Source of the DNA: Cycas panzhihuaensis
Lineage: Eukaryota; Cycadophyta
NCBI GenBank assembly: GCA_023213395.1
Contig: CM041465.1
Coordinates: 4,898,001-4,962,000 of the forward strand
Direction of reading: 5' to 3'
Length of the DNA stretch: 64,000 nt
How positions within the stretch are numbered: position 1 is the first letter of the stretch; each line of letters starts with the position of its first letter. Under the pieces are notes generated by a model, which saw only the letters and a list, made by a program, of their open reading frames with translations, made no database searches and was not told where the DNA came from. Shown in pieces: positions 12,337 through 22,262 of the stretch. The position numbers and the translations under genes were made by a program.

Positions 12337-12980
12337 AGTCTAGGTCGTACACTTGTACGGATTTCCGTACAAAAATGAAGTTGTATGGATTTAAACAAAA
12401 TGCAACTCAAAAGAAAGAGGGCAAAGAGAGGACCTCGGATCTGCTATTAGTTTTCCGAAACAGCTTATAGATTTTGAGAAAACAGTCTCGAAAGACAAGG
12501 AGGCGCAACTAGGGCAAAACACGTTTTTGCTTGAATCTTCAAAAACACTCTGCCAAATTCTTCAATATTGGTCACAATGTCTTCCTAATGCTAAGACACA
12601 ACATTTATGACAGATTTGATCCAAAAAACTGCGAAGAAATGAGAGAAATCTATGAAAATACCTCAAACCTCGCGCGGACTGGTAAAGTGGCCAAAACGGC
12701 CTTAAAACTCGCTCTGATGACTTCGACCCTGAAGAGAAAAGTGACGGGGAGATCAAGATCTACTCTTTGGTGAAATTTCATCTCAATTTGAGACACTTGA
12801 ATTTTTCTGTCCGTACATAGGTCGTACAACACCTTAAATTTGCCTTCAGATCTGTCCTTTTAGCAGTCTTGACTCTCAGTCTGGCCTTTAATAGCTTCTG
12901 CGTTTGCTAGCCTCTCTGTCTGTCTTGTACTGGGACTGCCTTTCTCAGGCACCAAACTCTCTCTCAAACAGGCAGGGTAA
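12337..12980 (-). other. Z leader
   Basis: Non-coding stretch between PBS and gag ATG. The open frames at 12531-12832 on both strands are short and unsupported. Confidence 0.7.
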
Positions 12981-12995
12981 CCTGCTCTTATACCA
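12981..12995 (-). other. Z primer-binding site
   Basis: Minus-strand TGGTATAAGAGCAGG directly after the 5' LTR; close to TGGTATCAGAGC, complementary to initiator tRNA-Met. Confidence 0.85.
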
Positions 12996-13237
12996 TGTTA
13001 GCAATCTCAACAGAGATGAAGCAAAGAAAAGACTTGTATTCCATGGAGATCTAGTCTCCTATAAATATACATCCTCAAAGATGACCATTACAAACTGAAA
13101 TGTAACCGATCCATGACAGACAGTCAAGTGTCATTACCTTACACTTAAGTTACATTTAAGGGTGTTCAACATGACCCCTTTTTACATCTAGATAAAACAT
13201 TACATTTCAAACCTAGATAAAACATTACATCTCAACA
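12996..13237 (-). repeat. Z 5' LTR
   Basis: Partner of 7975-8215. Minus-strand TATATTTATA near 13055-13066 is a probable TATA box. Right TSD TTCAA at 13238-13242. Confidence 0.95.
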
Positions 13238-13928
13238 TTCAAAAGATTGAAATAATATATTGAATAACACTAAAGTCTCATAATAAATTACTTTTGTACC
13301 TGCATTAACGCATTGAGATGCAATTTTTCTTTGAATGACAACACGACGACGCAATCTTATGTGGGATTTATTTCACAAAGCGCCACTTCTTCTATTATCG
13401 AATTTTGATATTGAAGAATGTACAGCAGCTTTGGGGATTGATACAATTTAATATGGCTTCATATTTGAATAGTTGCGATGTTTTGAAGAATCACAACTTT
13501 TATGTGAAGTCACAAGGCTATGCAAACGTCAATAAGTGATTTTAAACTGTCAAATAGCTTTCGATACCAGTATAATTAGTTTTGATCATTTGTAGGTTAA
13601 TCAAAAGCCTCCTTTTATGTTTATCACTTCAAAATGAAGTCAAATGAGCCAGATCTTTATCAAACTCAGCCAGGACTGCTTTTATGATCCCAATACAAGC
13701 CCAACATCATTGTGTGGCTTCTATCGATGTCCAACTTTGTTGTTCATCTTCCAGTGTTGGTGCCACAAGCGTATGAGGTGCCCAATACAATTTGTAAATC
13801 TGAATGGCCAGCCTTCTCAGTGACAACTCAATCTATAGATCTCCAATCTCCAAATTTAGCCAGTTAGTGACAAATTCACTCTTTTCCAATCTCAGATTTG
13901 AGTTTTAACGTCATTCCTTGCTTCCTCA
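13238..13928 (-). other. Y leader, LTR-proximal part
   Basis: Continuation of the Y leader beyond Z. Non-coding, with no hairpin or repeat of note. Confidence 0.7.
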
Positions 13929-13941
13929 GGCTCCGATACCA
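13929..13941 (-). other. Y primer-binding site
   Basis: Minus-strand TGGTATCGGAGCC two bases after the 5' LTR; one mismatch to TGGTATCAGAGC within the core. Confidence 0.85.
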
Positions 13942-13943
13942 TA

Positions 13944-14357
13944 TGAGAGTATGTGTATACGCAGGTTGCAGGTCATATGTCAAACCAACAAGAGGTAAGG
14001 ACTGCTACATGCCAGGAACATGCACAAGGGGACTCGAACAGCAGATTTATCGCGAGAAACTCTCAAGAGAGAAAACCCACCAACACAATGTTTAATGTAT
14101 TAAATATAAATCAATACACAATGTTTCTGAGGTGAGATGGAAAATGAGAAGATATGAGATCACATTGATTTGAGTTGATGATTTTGAATACCAAGGGTGT
14201 ACATATAAATATACTCTGAAATGGTACCATGTATGGTCATGCCTCCTCATCATATCTTTTCGTAAACGGACACATCCTTCCGTCACACCTGCACACAATA
14301 ATTAATCCCTAATGATGCATTAAGTTATAGTTAACCTAAAGTTAACTATCGCTAACA
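13944..14357 (-). repeat. Y 5' LTR
   Basis: Partner of 4372-4786 with about 45 differences and small indels. Minus-strand TATATTTATA near 14200 is a probable TATA box. Confidence 0.9.
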
Positions 14358-14779
14358 TAACATCAATTTGTTTTGCATTTAGGCATCTGTTTCTCGAACC
14401 ATCAGAATCCTCATTCAGCGCACTACAGTTTGAAATGTGATTTGAGGTATTTTACTACTAATTTGACAAAGTTATTTTAGTTTAAAGTGGATGCACGAAC
14501 TCTATGTGATGTGCTTTTAATCAACTCATTCTTACATCATGGAGTTGGATGACATCATCCTTTTTGTACCTAAAAAAAATTAGTATTGGTTAACAGATTT
14601 TCCTTTTCCTTTACCTAAATACACTAGAACAAATTTTTGATACTGGGCAATCAAAATGCAAAGTATATTTGTGTGCAAAAAACTATGAAAAATCATCACC
14701 GATGGACATAATATTGCCTTGATCGATATAAAAGGGGAAAAAAAAAATTAGGAGAAAGAACCAAATAACAATTAATGTT
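14358..14779 (+). other. X leader, gag-proximal part
   Basis: Resumes the X leader beyond Y. Aligns with the minus strand of Xh at 1340-1000, which has no insertion there. Non-coding. Confidence 0.7.
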
Positions 14780-15530
14780 ATGCTCGCAGCATTTGATAAA
14801 GATAATCTTCCTTCTTCTTACCATTTTCTCATTCATGCAATTCATAATGTTGGTACTGCCAAAGAAACCTGGAATCTTTTGAAGGATGTGTATGAAAAGA
14901 GTCTTCAAGAGGTACAAGAGACTCTTGAAAAGGCAAACAAAACTATTGATGGTTGTAATACAGGTAAAGAGGATGATGAAGACAGTACTAGTGATATAGG
15001 TGAAAATGTATGTCAAGAAATTGAAGAGACTACCAATGAATGTGAAGAAACTACAATTGAATGTGTTGTTGAATCTGATGAATTCGTTGAGCATACTAAA
15101 TTGATGAACTAAACATTGAATATTATGATCAAGTAATAGAAGTTTCTCTAGATGACCCTATTGTTTTAGGGGAGGATGAATCCAAAATTGCTTGTTCTAT
15201 TGAAGATAAACCTATCGATACAAACTCAACTCCTGATTTGACTATTGGTTCAAATGTGAATTGTTCACAAGATGATGAAGACTCTGCTCCAAAGACTAAA
15301 GGAATTGTTGTTGGATATGCTAGCCAAAAGGAAGAACTCATACATGATGTTGATGGTTCATTTTTCAACTATTTCAAGTGATGTTGATTCCTCTTTTGAT
15401 GTCTTGTCTTCAAATTTTGATGTTGGTTCAATAGATGTTGAAAAAAATAAAGGCAAATAGGTGATAATTGAAACAATGATTGAAGACATGTTTGATATAC
15501 ACTTAAAATTTCAAGATACCTTTGATGATT
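14780..15530 (+). pseudogene. X gag-like acidic protein, frameshifted
   Basis: An open frame of 110 codons from ATG 14780 contains a gag-type motif (ETWNLLKDVYEKS, residues about 29-41) and then a highly acidic tail rich in Glu, Asp and Thr. It ends at 15112. A second frame continues from about 15115 to 15378 with similar acidic composition (DDPIVLGEDESK), which indicates a frameshift. Together they cover about 200 codons. There is no zinc knuckle, protease, integrase or RT before the polypurine tract at 15786. Known families: copia Gag usually has a nucleic-acid-binding C-terminus; an acidic tail is the opposite. This could be a gag remnant fused to captured sequence or simply a diverged gag. 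Identity is uncertain. Confidence 0.5.
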
Positions 15531-15785
15531 AACTACAAGATTACTTGCCAGATCTACATCAAGCTCAAGTTGGGCAAACTATGATCTATTATACATTTTC
15601 TATAGCAAAGGATTCAATATTGCACATCAGGATGAAGAATGCCAAGTTCAAGGACCATTACTCTCGAAGACTACTACAAGGACATCACTACATGAATGAA
15701 GATGAAGATTGAAGTGAAGACATTATTTTCAAGACAATTCTAAGATCAAGGCAATGTAAATTCAAGGAGTCCCCAAATGTGCATT

Positions 15786-15794
15786 AAGGGGAGG
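15786..15794 (+). other. X polypurine tract
   Basis: AAGGGGAGG immediately before the 3' LTR. Bases 15531-15785 between gag and this tract are non-coding and are shared with the minus strand of Xh at 1-180. Confidence 0.85.
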
Positions 15795-16146
15795 TATTAG
15801 ATTTTAGAGGGTCAATATTATAATATTAATGTAATGCACATTTGTGCAAGTAGATAGTCAATAGGTAATTGGTCAATTAATAGGTGATATGTCATTAGTT
15901 GTGTTCGAGGTTAATTGTCCCACATGTAACGCATCTCATCCTACACTCTCTCACTTATGATATATAAATAAGTGAATGAGGTAGACTAGTAGACATTGAG
16001 TGAAGATGGAATTTATTGTGATGTTATTGGTGTGGTGTCATTATGATGTAGACATTGTGATAACGAGTTAATGCTATCTTCATTATGTTCATGATACTTG
16101 TTCCATTGTTCTTGATATTGAGTGATCTCTATTGAATATTTCAACA
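15795..16146 (+). repeat. X 3' LTR
   Basis: Begins TATTAG (TG start mutated) and ends TTTCAACA. Followed by TSD GTCTA at 16147-16151. Confidence 0.9.
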
Positions 16147-16151
16147 GTCTA

Positions 16152-17288
16152 TAGCGCCTCTCTTCCAACTAAACTCAACAGGTGCCCCCTTTTGTCTTTT
16201 AGGGCTTCATTTAATCATGATGTGGGCGGCTCTACTTCAAAGATTTTTCCTAGCAGACACCTCCACCTTCCACAGACTACGGGTGTGTGATTCTTCTCAA
16301 CTACAGGCAGATCATTCTCATGGTTGGGCACCATTAACTCCTTCTCTATGGTCGATTTCACATAAAAATGGGCATTACGATTTGCATCTACAACCAAACT
16401 TCGAGTTTTCATGCAAGGTTTTCCTCTTCCTTGCTCTGTTCAATGTTTATCTTTCACACACAATCTTCCTTGGCGGAAATCGTCTTCTCTCTTCTCAGCA
16501 TTAATGCATTCTTCACACGATCTCAGATCATTAGGACTGGTTTATTCATTTTCTATTCATCTTCATTGGCAGTCAATTCCTTCAGTTGGGTGTCGTTTTC
16601 ACTAATAGTCGTCGTTCTTCACAGCTACAACCAAGTATCTTCTATTGTTCTTTGGTGCCCAGATTCTAGTGCAAGCGAATGACCACTTCATTGCGGCTAC
16701 CTCCTCCTCACAGACGACTTCTTCTTCTCCTCTTTTTATGGCAAGCCATGGGCAGGTGGTTCTATGATTCTCAATCTTTCCACAAAAATTTCTTATCATG
16801 CAACAGCTAGTGTTTTATAGAAGTGGCTAACTTCTCTATGCATGCAAGGTTTATTCATGGCAGAATTTCTCCAGCATAAACTTGATAATTGACTTCAAAT
16901 TTCACCAATTAAATCCTCAACAATTTCCAACACAAACCTTAACAGATATTTGCAGGTATAGAATCAACACTTTCACCAGCAAATTCAGATTCATGAAAAT
17001 AATTTCATGTCATCACTTTTCCTGCATTCCAGTTTCAACTTTACAAATTCACACCAACCAATTTCTTTATAGGGTAAACCCTAACACAAAGTAAATGAAC
17101 AGTATTACCCGGTAACAATTTTGTCTTGCATCAATCACAGTTACTAGCTTGGCACAACTTGCAACAATGATGGCCTTATGGTTTCAGCCTCTACAAGTAA
17201 AACCACAATCTGCCAATCAACTATACGGAGCCACCCCCACACGCATTAATATTAAATTGGTGAACCTGCAAAACATTGAGCTTGACAA
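16152..17288 (-). other. Xh leader, LTR-proximal part
   Basis: Minus-strand leader downstream of the Xh PBS. Bases 16800-16960 match the X leader at 2885-2715 with shared blocks such as ATTGACTTCAA and TTTCCAACACAAA. Frames of 62-104 codons here are unsupported by homology. Confidence 0.65.
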
Positions 17289-17308
17289 CCAACCTACTCT
17301 GATACCAT
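17289..17308 (-). other. Xh primer-binding site
   Basis: Minus-strand TGGTATCAGAGTAGGTTGG. The LTR that should precede it is missing; instead a plus-strand W1 LTR fragment begins at the next base. Confidence 0.8.
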
Positions 17309-17525
17309 GTTGCAAGTGTCTCTTGTAGGTGAAGTGTTGAGATGAATTCTCATACATACTTGTGTTTATGATAAGGTTGAGTTGAAGTGCAATACTCCTC
17401 CCTATCATCTTTTGTGTTGTACTACATCATTTCATTAATCTAAGTGTATAGTCCTTCATATTTTGATGTATTCTCTAGCTTCTCAATAGATTCTGGCACC
17501 TGTATCTTCTCCATTTCGTCTTTCA
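17309..17525 (+). repeat. W1 5' LTR, 5'-truncated
   Basis: Matches the last 220 bp of the W1 3' LTR (34405-34624). Starts with TGTTG, which is shared with the start of the reversed X-family LTR and so marks a microhomology junction. Confidence 0.85.
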
Positions 17526-17528
17526 ATT

Positions 17529-17540
17529 TGGTATCAGAGC
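17529..17540 (+). other. W1 primer-binding site
   Basis: TGGTATCAGAGC three bases after the LTR, a perfect match to the plant initiator tRNA-Met type. Confidence 0.9.
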
Positions 17541-18407
17541 TGCGGCATCTTGAGGAGTGGATTGTTGGCTTCGAACTTCTCCAAGTCTGGTGACGACCTT
17601 CGCCATACGAAGGCAATCCAGTTGGAGCAAGGAGTAATTTCTTGAGGTTTATTGTTGAAGGACCTTGTTTACACCGTTATCTTGCAATTTTTTTTTAAAG
17701 AATCTCTTATGCAAAGTGTTGAATATTTGCATTTGTTGGAGGACTTATTTTGTGGCCAGAAAAAGGGACGGTGATACTAAAATTTGTAGGACATTTGGAG
17801 TTAATTTTCTTGTGTTCTTACACAAGACCAAAGTTGTGTTGCAATCTTTGCAACTTGTTGGCAAAAAAAAGTGAACAAGCACTTTTCAGAAGTTTTTTTA
17901 AGAAGAGGGGCCTCATTTATGTGTAAAAAAAACTGTCATGTACACATAATACTTGAAATTATTAATTATTTCAAGAATTTGTTTCAATTTTTTTCAATTT
18001 GTTGCCTAAAAAAAGGGAGGTAAATACTGCATGAGTTGCCTTCTCAAATGATTTTAATTTATCAAAAGCATGATCCTATACATCTTGGCTGGGATTTACA
18101 GTTTATCAGGTGACAAATGGATGCATGATAGGGGTGCAGGCTGCAATTTGCCTAGAGTTATCAAGTCTTAAATAGGTTGTATAAAAGGGTTGCAGATTTG
18201 GGTTGACCATCTGTGGAAGTCAAGTCTGTGCCTCCTTGTTATTTGGTGTCCCTATTGCAATGCCATATTCACATTAAGGGTTGTTCAAAGGACCAGGTTG
18301 CAGCAGTTTTCTTGAACACACATGGAGGACACACCTTTCCATTCCCATCTGCATATTGCTAGTTTAACAACACATTCTGACGCTTAGCTGTTATGCTCGG
18401 AGTATCT
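17541..18407 (+). other. W1 leader, first part
   Basis: Non-coding; matches W2 on the minus strand (33041-32640) over about 400 bp. The 69-codon frame at 17665 is not shared by W2. V is inserted at the right end; its TSD TATCT is at 18403-18407. Confidence 0.75.
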
Positions 18408-18776
18408 TGTTGGAACAATGTACATTCCCATTTACATGTCCATTTAAGTTCATTTCATTTCATTAGAATAATTGCTCACATGGAATATTCTAGATGAGAA
18501 TATTCTAGTGAGAGAAGATTCTTAGTCAAAGGTTCTAGAAGTCAAAGATACTAAACTATTAATGAGTTAGTTTGAGCACTCCAAAAATCATGGGAGTTGT
18601 TGAACCAACTCCTATGTTTAGACTTAGTATAAACTTATAAATATGCACTTGGATCATTCATATTTTCTTAATGAGAATTTGGAGAGTTGTGAGTCATTGT
18701 CGTATTGTCATCTCTTGTGCACTTTCTCACATGTGCTTTATGACATGTCTCCATCTCATATCCTCTCATTCTTACA
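18408..18776 (+). repeat. V 5' LTR
   Basis: TGTTGGAACAATG to TTCTTACA; TATAAATATG near 18636 is a probable TATA box. The first 150 bp resemble the start of the S LTR (minus strand from 43713 and 56130). Confidence 0.93.
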
Positions 18777-18790
18777 TGGTATCAGAGCTT
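18777..18790 (+). other. V primer-binding site
   Basis: TGGTATCAGAGCTT abutting the LTR. Confidence 0.9.
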
Positions 18791-19979
18791 AGGTTCTTGA
18801 CACTTGTTGTATGCCATGTATGTTATGGATTCTACCCATATTTGTGCACCAAAATTCTGTCCTAAATCCATATGTTTGTTTTCTGTGTTGAATGCTCTTC
18901 TTAGTGACAGGTTATAGACAACTGTGTGATGCCATATCTTAGTGTTAAATGTTGTTCTAAGAATCAGATATGGTTGTTTATCACAAAGGTGTACATACAT
19001 GTGTTATTCAGGGTATGCTTATGAGTGAGAGTCTCAGCATTTAAAATAACTCTCACTGTCATATAGTGGTAGTCAATTATGTTATGTAAAAGCATAAAAA
19101 TTCACATCGTTCTGCCCTCATTGGTTGTATGCGATAGAGGACTGACTGCCCACTGTTTATAAGAAACCCTGTCCATTCTCGATTTCATTGGAGAGCTGCC
19201 AATAACACTAGCTCACACCTTGTTGTTGTCATTTCAGGCTCATCTGTTGCTCGCTCTATTAAGAGGTTGTCATTCTATGCAACAATCCATTCAATTTGTA
19301 GTCCTCTGTACGCCCCTGTTGGAGCTGCCAATTGTCATCACGGAGAAAGCAACGGACCACTGAACAACGCCACTATTAGCCGCCTGTGCAGAGCCGCCCT
19401 TCTAAGTGGTACTGTCGTCATTAATCCATAGCTGTCATCAACCGCCAAACTCCCGCCGCACTTCATCTGTGCCTGTCACACGAAGCAGTTGCTGCCATCA
19501 ATATCCTGCGCCTCCCTGTTCAGCCGCCATAAACGAGAGCTGCTACATAGACGGGTTGCCAAAGGCCGACGCACAGAAAAGGGAGCCGCTCGAAGCGCCA
19601 GCCGCCAGCGCATCCATCAAGACAGGAACAGTCGTCGGCCAAACCGCCGGACAGAAACAAAGACGGGATGAGCCCCGTACAGCCGACGGACGGAGAAAGA
19701 GACAGCCGCCAAACGTGCTGACGTCACCTGCACCGTCGCCACCGCCGTTGGAATTCGATTCGACGGAATAAAATCCGACTGAGCCGTCGCCTAGTTCGTC
19801 GAACGATAAATTTTGCCCTTGCAAAATTTCTTCTATATACTAAGTTTTATAACATTATGTTATAAGTTCAAGTATATTCAACAGCATATTCCTCTTTTAA
19901 TCAAAATGTTGTTTCTTAAAGTCGTCAAATTTAATAAGTTTCGTAAGAGATTTTAAGAATTATTTTCCTTCTAGATTCA
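18791..19979 (+). other. V leader with GC-rich, CpG-dense segment
   Basis: Bases 19300-19790 are markedly GC-rich compared with the AT-rich surroundings. Open frames of 121 codons (plus, 19406) and 93 codons (minus, 19824) are explained by the composition and match no family. Comparable GC-rich leader segments occur in W1, W2, U1 and U2. Confidence 0.6.
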
Positions 19980-20850
19980 ATACTTTAAGAGGAATTTTTA
20001 TATAGAATATTTTCATCAACTGGGTACATTATCTTAAAGAGGATTTTAAGCTATTTAGCTTTGCAATTAATCCTTCTTTAAGTTTCTTTTTTTTAATTCA
20101 AAAAATACTTTAAGAGGATTTTAAAGTTATTAAATATTATACTTTATCCTCTTTAAAAGAAGTATTTTTGACGGAAAAAAAAAAAATGATATTCTTGGCG
20201 ACATGAAAAGTACCTCAAGAGTATTTGTCCTCTTCTAAAGAGTACTATCGGTGACATTTTTAAGGGGCATATCTTAAGAAGATTTATATTATCTTCTTTA
20301 AAGCATATTTATGGCGGTTGTATAAAGGTATTTGAAGAGGATTGTTATTATGTATCCTCTTTCAAACACACTTTTTGGCTCTATTTTAAAGGACATTTTT
20401 GGCAACATAAAGATACTTTAAGAGGATTGTATTAAAGTGCTTAATCCTCTTCTTTAAAAAGTATCTATTGATGGCACAAAAAGTACTTTTGACAAGTATT
20501 TTAAGAGGATTTTAATTTAATTTATCCTCTTTAAATGATATGTTTTAATGGTGGTGAAAAAGGGCATATGAAGACATTAAGCTATCAAAGCTTTATTTTG
20601 TCTTCTTTCAAAGGCATAATACCTTAAGGAGTTTATCCTCTTTTAAAAGGTATTTTTAGCTTCATTAAGGAGTACTTCAAGGTCTTTTCTCATGTATCAA
20701 ATCCTCATTAAAAGGGATTTTTCAATGTACTTTGAGAATAGTTTCAAATGGGAGTTTTAATGTACTTAGTCCTCTTTTTAGAGCACTTTAAGAGGATCTT
20801 TTGATGTACTTCATCCTCTTTAATTGTGTATGTTAAAGGTATTTTAAACC
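19980..20850 (+). repeat. V leader array of about ten imperfect hairpins
   Basis: Modules of about 50-90 bp repeat the arms TTTAAGAGGATT and AATCCTCTTTAAA around AT-rich loops, for example 20105-20155, 20408-20460, 20495-20540 and 20785-20825. Several arms carry matching changes on both sides (TTAAGAAGAT with ATCTTCTTTAA at 20273-20305). The S leader (55075-55210, minus) contains one or two such units. Confidence 0.75.
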
Positions 20851-21037
20851 TTTGTACTCTTTCAAGTGTAATTCACCTTGCAGTAACTGAGTGATGTGGC
20901 GCTCATACTTGCAGTGATTTACAACATTTTTTCTCCTTAATTTCTTAATTACAGAATTCTTAAAATGTCTGTGAATTACTAGCTAAAATTTGCTAGATTC
21001 ACTAAGACAAAATATAAGTCCTATGTAATACTTTCCT

Positions 21038-21238
21038 ATGGGAGTTGTTGAAGGAGAAGACAAGAAGCCTAATCATATCCAATTAAAGGCAACATGGTGC
21101 GGCACAATATATCATAACATAGTGTCAAACGACATGACACGACATGACTTGGCAGAACTAGAACCTAGAACACTAGCATTCATCAATTTGCTAGTGGTTG
21201 ATGAGAAGATTACTCATCTTTATTTTGCTTGCATATGA
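21038..21238 (+). pseudogene. V gag relic of S type
   Basis: A 66-codon frame. Its MGVVEGED and HDLAELEPRTLAFINLL segments, followed by VVDEKITHL, parallel the S gag (MEIVDGED, HDKNLRALIIINLL, VDDELIAHL at 54850-54690 minus) in order and spacing. The rest of gag, including the zinc knuckle and all of pol, is missing. In S the corresponding part is the N-terminal copia gag domain that assembles the particle. The match is by eye over about 40 residues but is ordered, so I regard it as homology. Bases 21239-21680 hold no further recognisable coding sequence. Confidence 0.65.
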
Positions 21239-21679
21239 TGCAAAATGACTCTTAATGAGTCATGAAACTTGCTTACTCTTGAAATATGTCAAGTCTCTAT
21301 GTGCAGAAACTGAAGGAGACAAGTGACTTATGTTGTTGAATTGAAAAGTATATAACTCTTAACAACCTGCATGATACTTATCATACCTTTGTCTACCGCA
21401 AACTCTTTCATTCGTGAGTTGGGTATTGCAGCTTATTGTGTAATGGTGGTGATAGTTGCAGTGTTGTGGTGTTAATGAAAACACCTAACAATTCTATGAA
21501 ACAACAGTGTCTTGGAAAATGACAATAGTGCAAAAACTCAAGCACGATATTGTATGCCAAGATTATGACATTTGGAGAAGCAGGACAGCGAACATGATGT
21601 TCACGCATTGATGATCACAACTAGCATGTACTGCATGAGGATGATGAAATCCTCTTTGGAAGCTTTGTAATGGCAACTG

Positions 21680-21945
21680 CAAAGGCTGAATCAACGACAG
21701 GATGTGGATGACACTTAGTTCTGGTTAATCATAATCAACGACAGGATGTGCATTTAACCACTTAAGTTCTGGTTGAGTCAATTCAACGACAGGATGTAGA
21801 TGACACTTAGTTCTGGTTGATCCAAATCAACGACAGGATGTGCATAGACCACTTGGTTCTGGTTGATCTCTTGCAGCAGTTAAAGGCCGAATCAATGACA
21901 GATTATGCATTGGCACCTAATTCTGGTTGATTACTTGATGTGGAT
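21680..21945 (+). repeat. V internal tandem repeat, about five units of 50-60 bp
   Basis: Units carry AATCAACGACAGGATGTG, a short variable part, and ACTTAGTTCTGGTTGA. Units begin near 21688, 21733, 21783, 21828 and 21890; the last is more diverged. Absent from the other elements here. Confidence 0.85.
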
Positions 21946-22256
21946 AGCCTATTCCACCAAGACAGTATGCAAAGCAGCAGTCACAGCATTCAGAAAGCCA
22001 TTTTGGGCTTAATTGACTTCTTTTGACTACTTCAATTGTTCTACTACAACAAGATGCCTTCCAACTATCGAAGAATTGGAGTTCCATGACAAGTTCAAGC
22101 TTGTGGAAGATTGCCATCATTCTATTCGACAGCATATAGAGCACGGCATAGTTAAGTTAACGTATTGTCCCTCAAATTGTATTCTCACTTAGACTTTAAG
22201 CAATGAGAAATTATTGAGAGACTTAGGACACTGATGGAAATGAACTTAACATTATC

Positions 22257-22262
22257 GGGGGG
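22257..22262 (+). other. V polypurine tract
   Basis: GGGGGG directly before the 3' LTR. The stretch 21946-22256 upstream is non-coding. Confidence 0.8.

Larger units (their letters stand above)
7975..13237 (-). mobile_element. Element Z: near-complete minus-strand copia element inserted in Y leader
   Basis: LTRs 12996-13237 (5') and 7975-8215 (3') of about 242 bp are about 95% identical by eye. A perfect TSD TTCAA lies at 7970-7974 and 13238-13242, with PBS and polypurine tract abutting the LTRs. The internal region carries one gag-pol frame from 12336 to about 8230, broken by about six in-frame stops and by one frameshift near 8590. Smallest LTRs in the window and one of the clearest structures. 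Confidence 0.95.
4372..14357 (-). mobile_element. Element Y: degraded minus-strand copia element inserted in X
   Basis: LTRs at 13944-14357 (5') and 4372-4786 (3') are about 89% identical by eye. A PBS (13929-13941) and polypurine tract (4787-4796) fix the minus orientation. X leader sequence flanks both sides. No matching TSD is seen: the flanks are ATATG on the left and TAACA on the right. Internal DNA encodes gag, zinc knuckle and protease remnants plus an integrase trace, but no recognisable RT. Y is split by Z (7975-13237). Confidence 0.85.
2251..16146 (+). mobile_element. Element X: plus-strand pol-less LTR retrotransposon inserted in Xh
   Basis: Two direct LTRs (2251-2601 and 15795-16146, about 92% identical by eye) are flanked by a perfect 5-bp TSD GTCTA at 2246-2250 and 16147-16151. 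Removing Y (4372-14357) leaves only about 3.2 kb of internal DNA: a long leader, one gag-like frame and a polypurine tract. It sits in the leader of its own relative Xh in the opposite orientation. Lacking pol, it must have been mobilised by another element, which is not identifiable here. The sequence directly after the 5' LTR is anomalous (see findings). Confidence 0.85.

Noticed and set aside
4367-14362. Target-site duplication for Y
   Set aside because: Flanks ATATG and TAACA do not match; small deletions or mutation may have removed it, so none is claimed.
17529-17540. tRNA-like sequence TGGTATCAGAGC at several sites
   Set aside because: These are primer-binding sites adjoining LTRs; no tRNA cloverleaf surrounds them.
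19406-19824. 121-codon plus and 93-codon minus frames in the V leader
   Set aside because: GC-rich composition opens frames on both strands at once; no motif, no homologous frame in S or other leaders.
21680-21945. Five regular repeats with short variable parts, considered as a CRISPR array
   Set aside because: Variable parts are themselves similar and the context is a retrotransposon interior.
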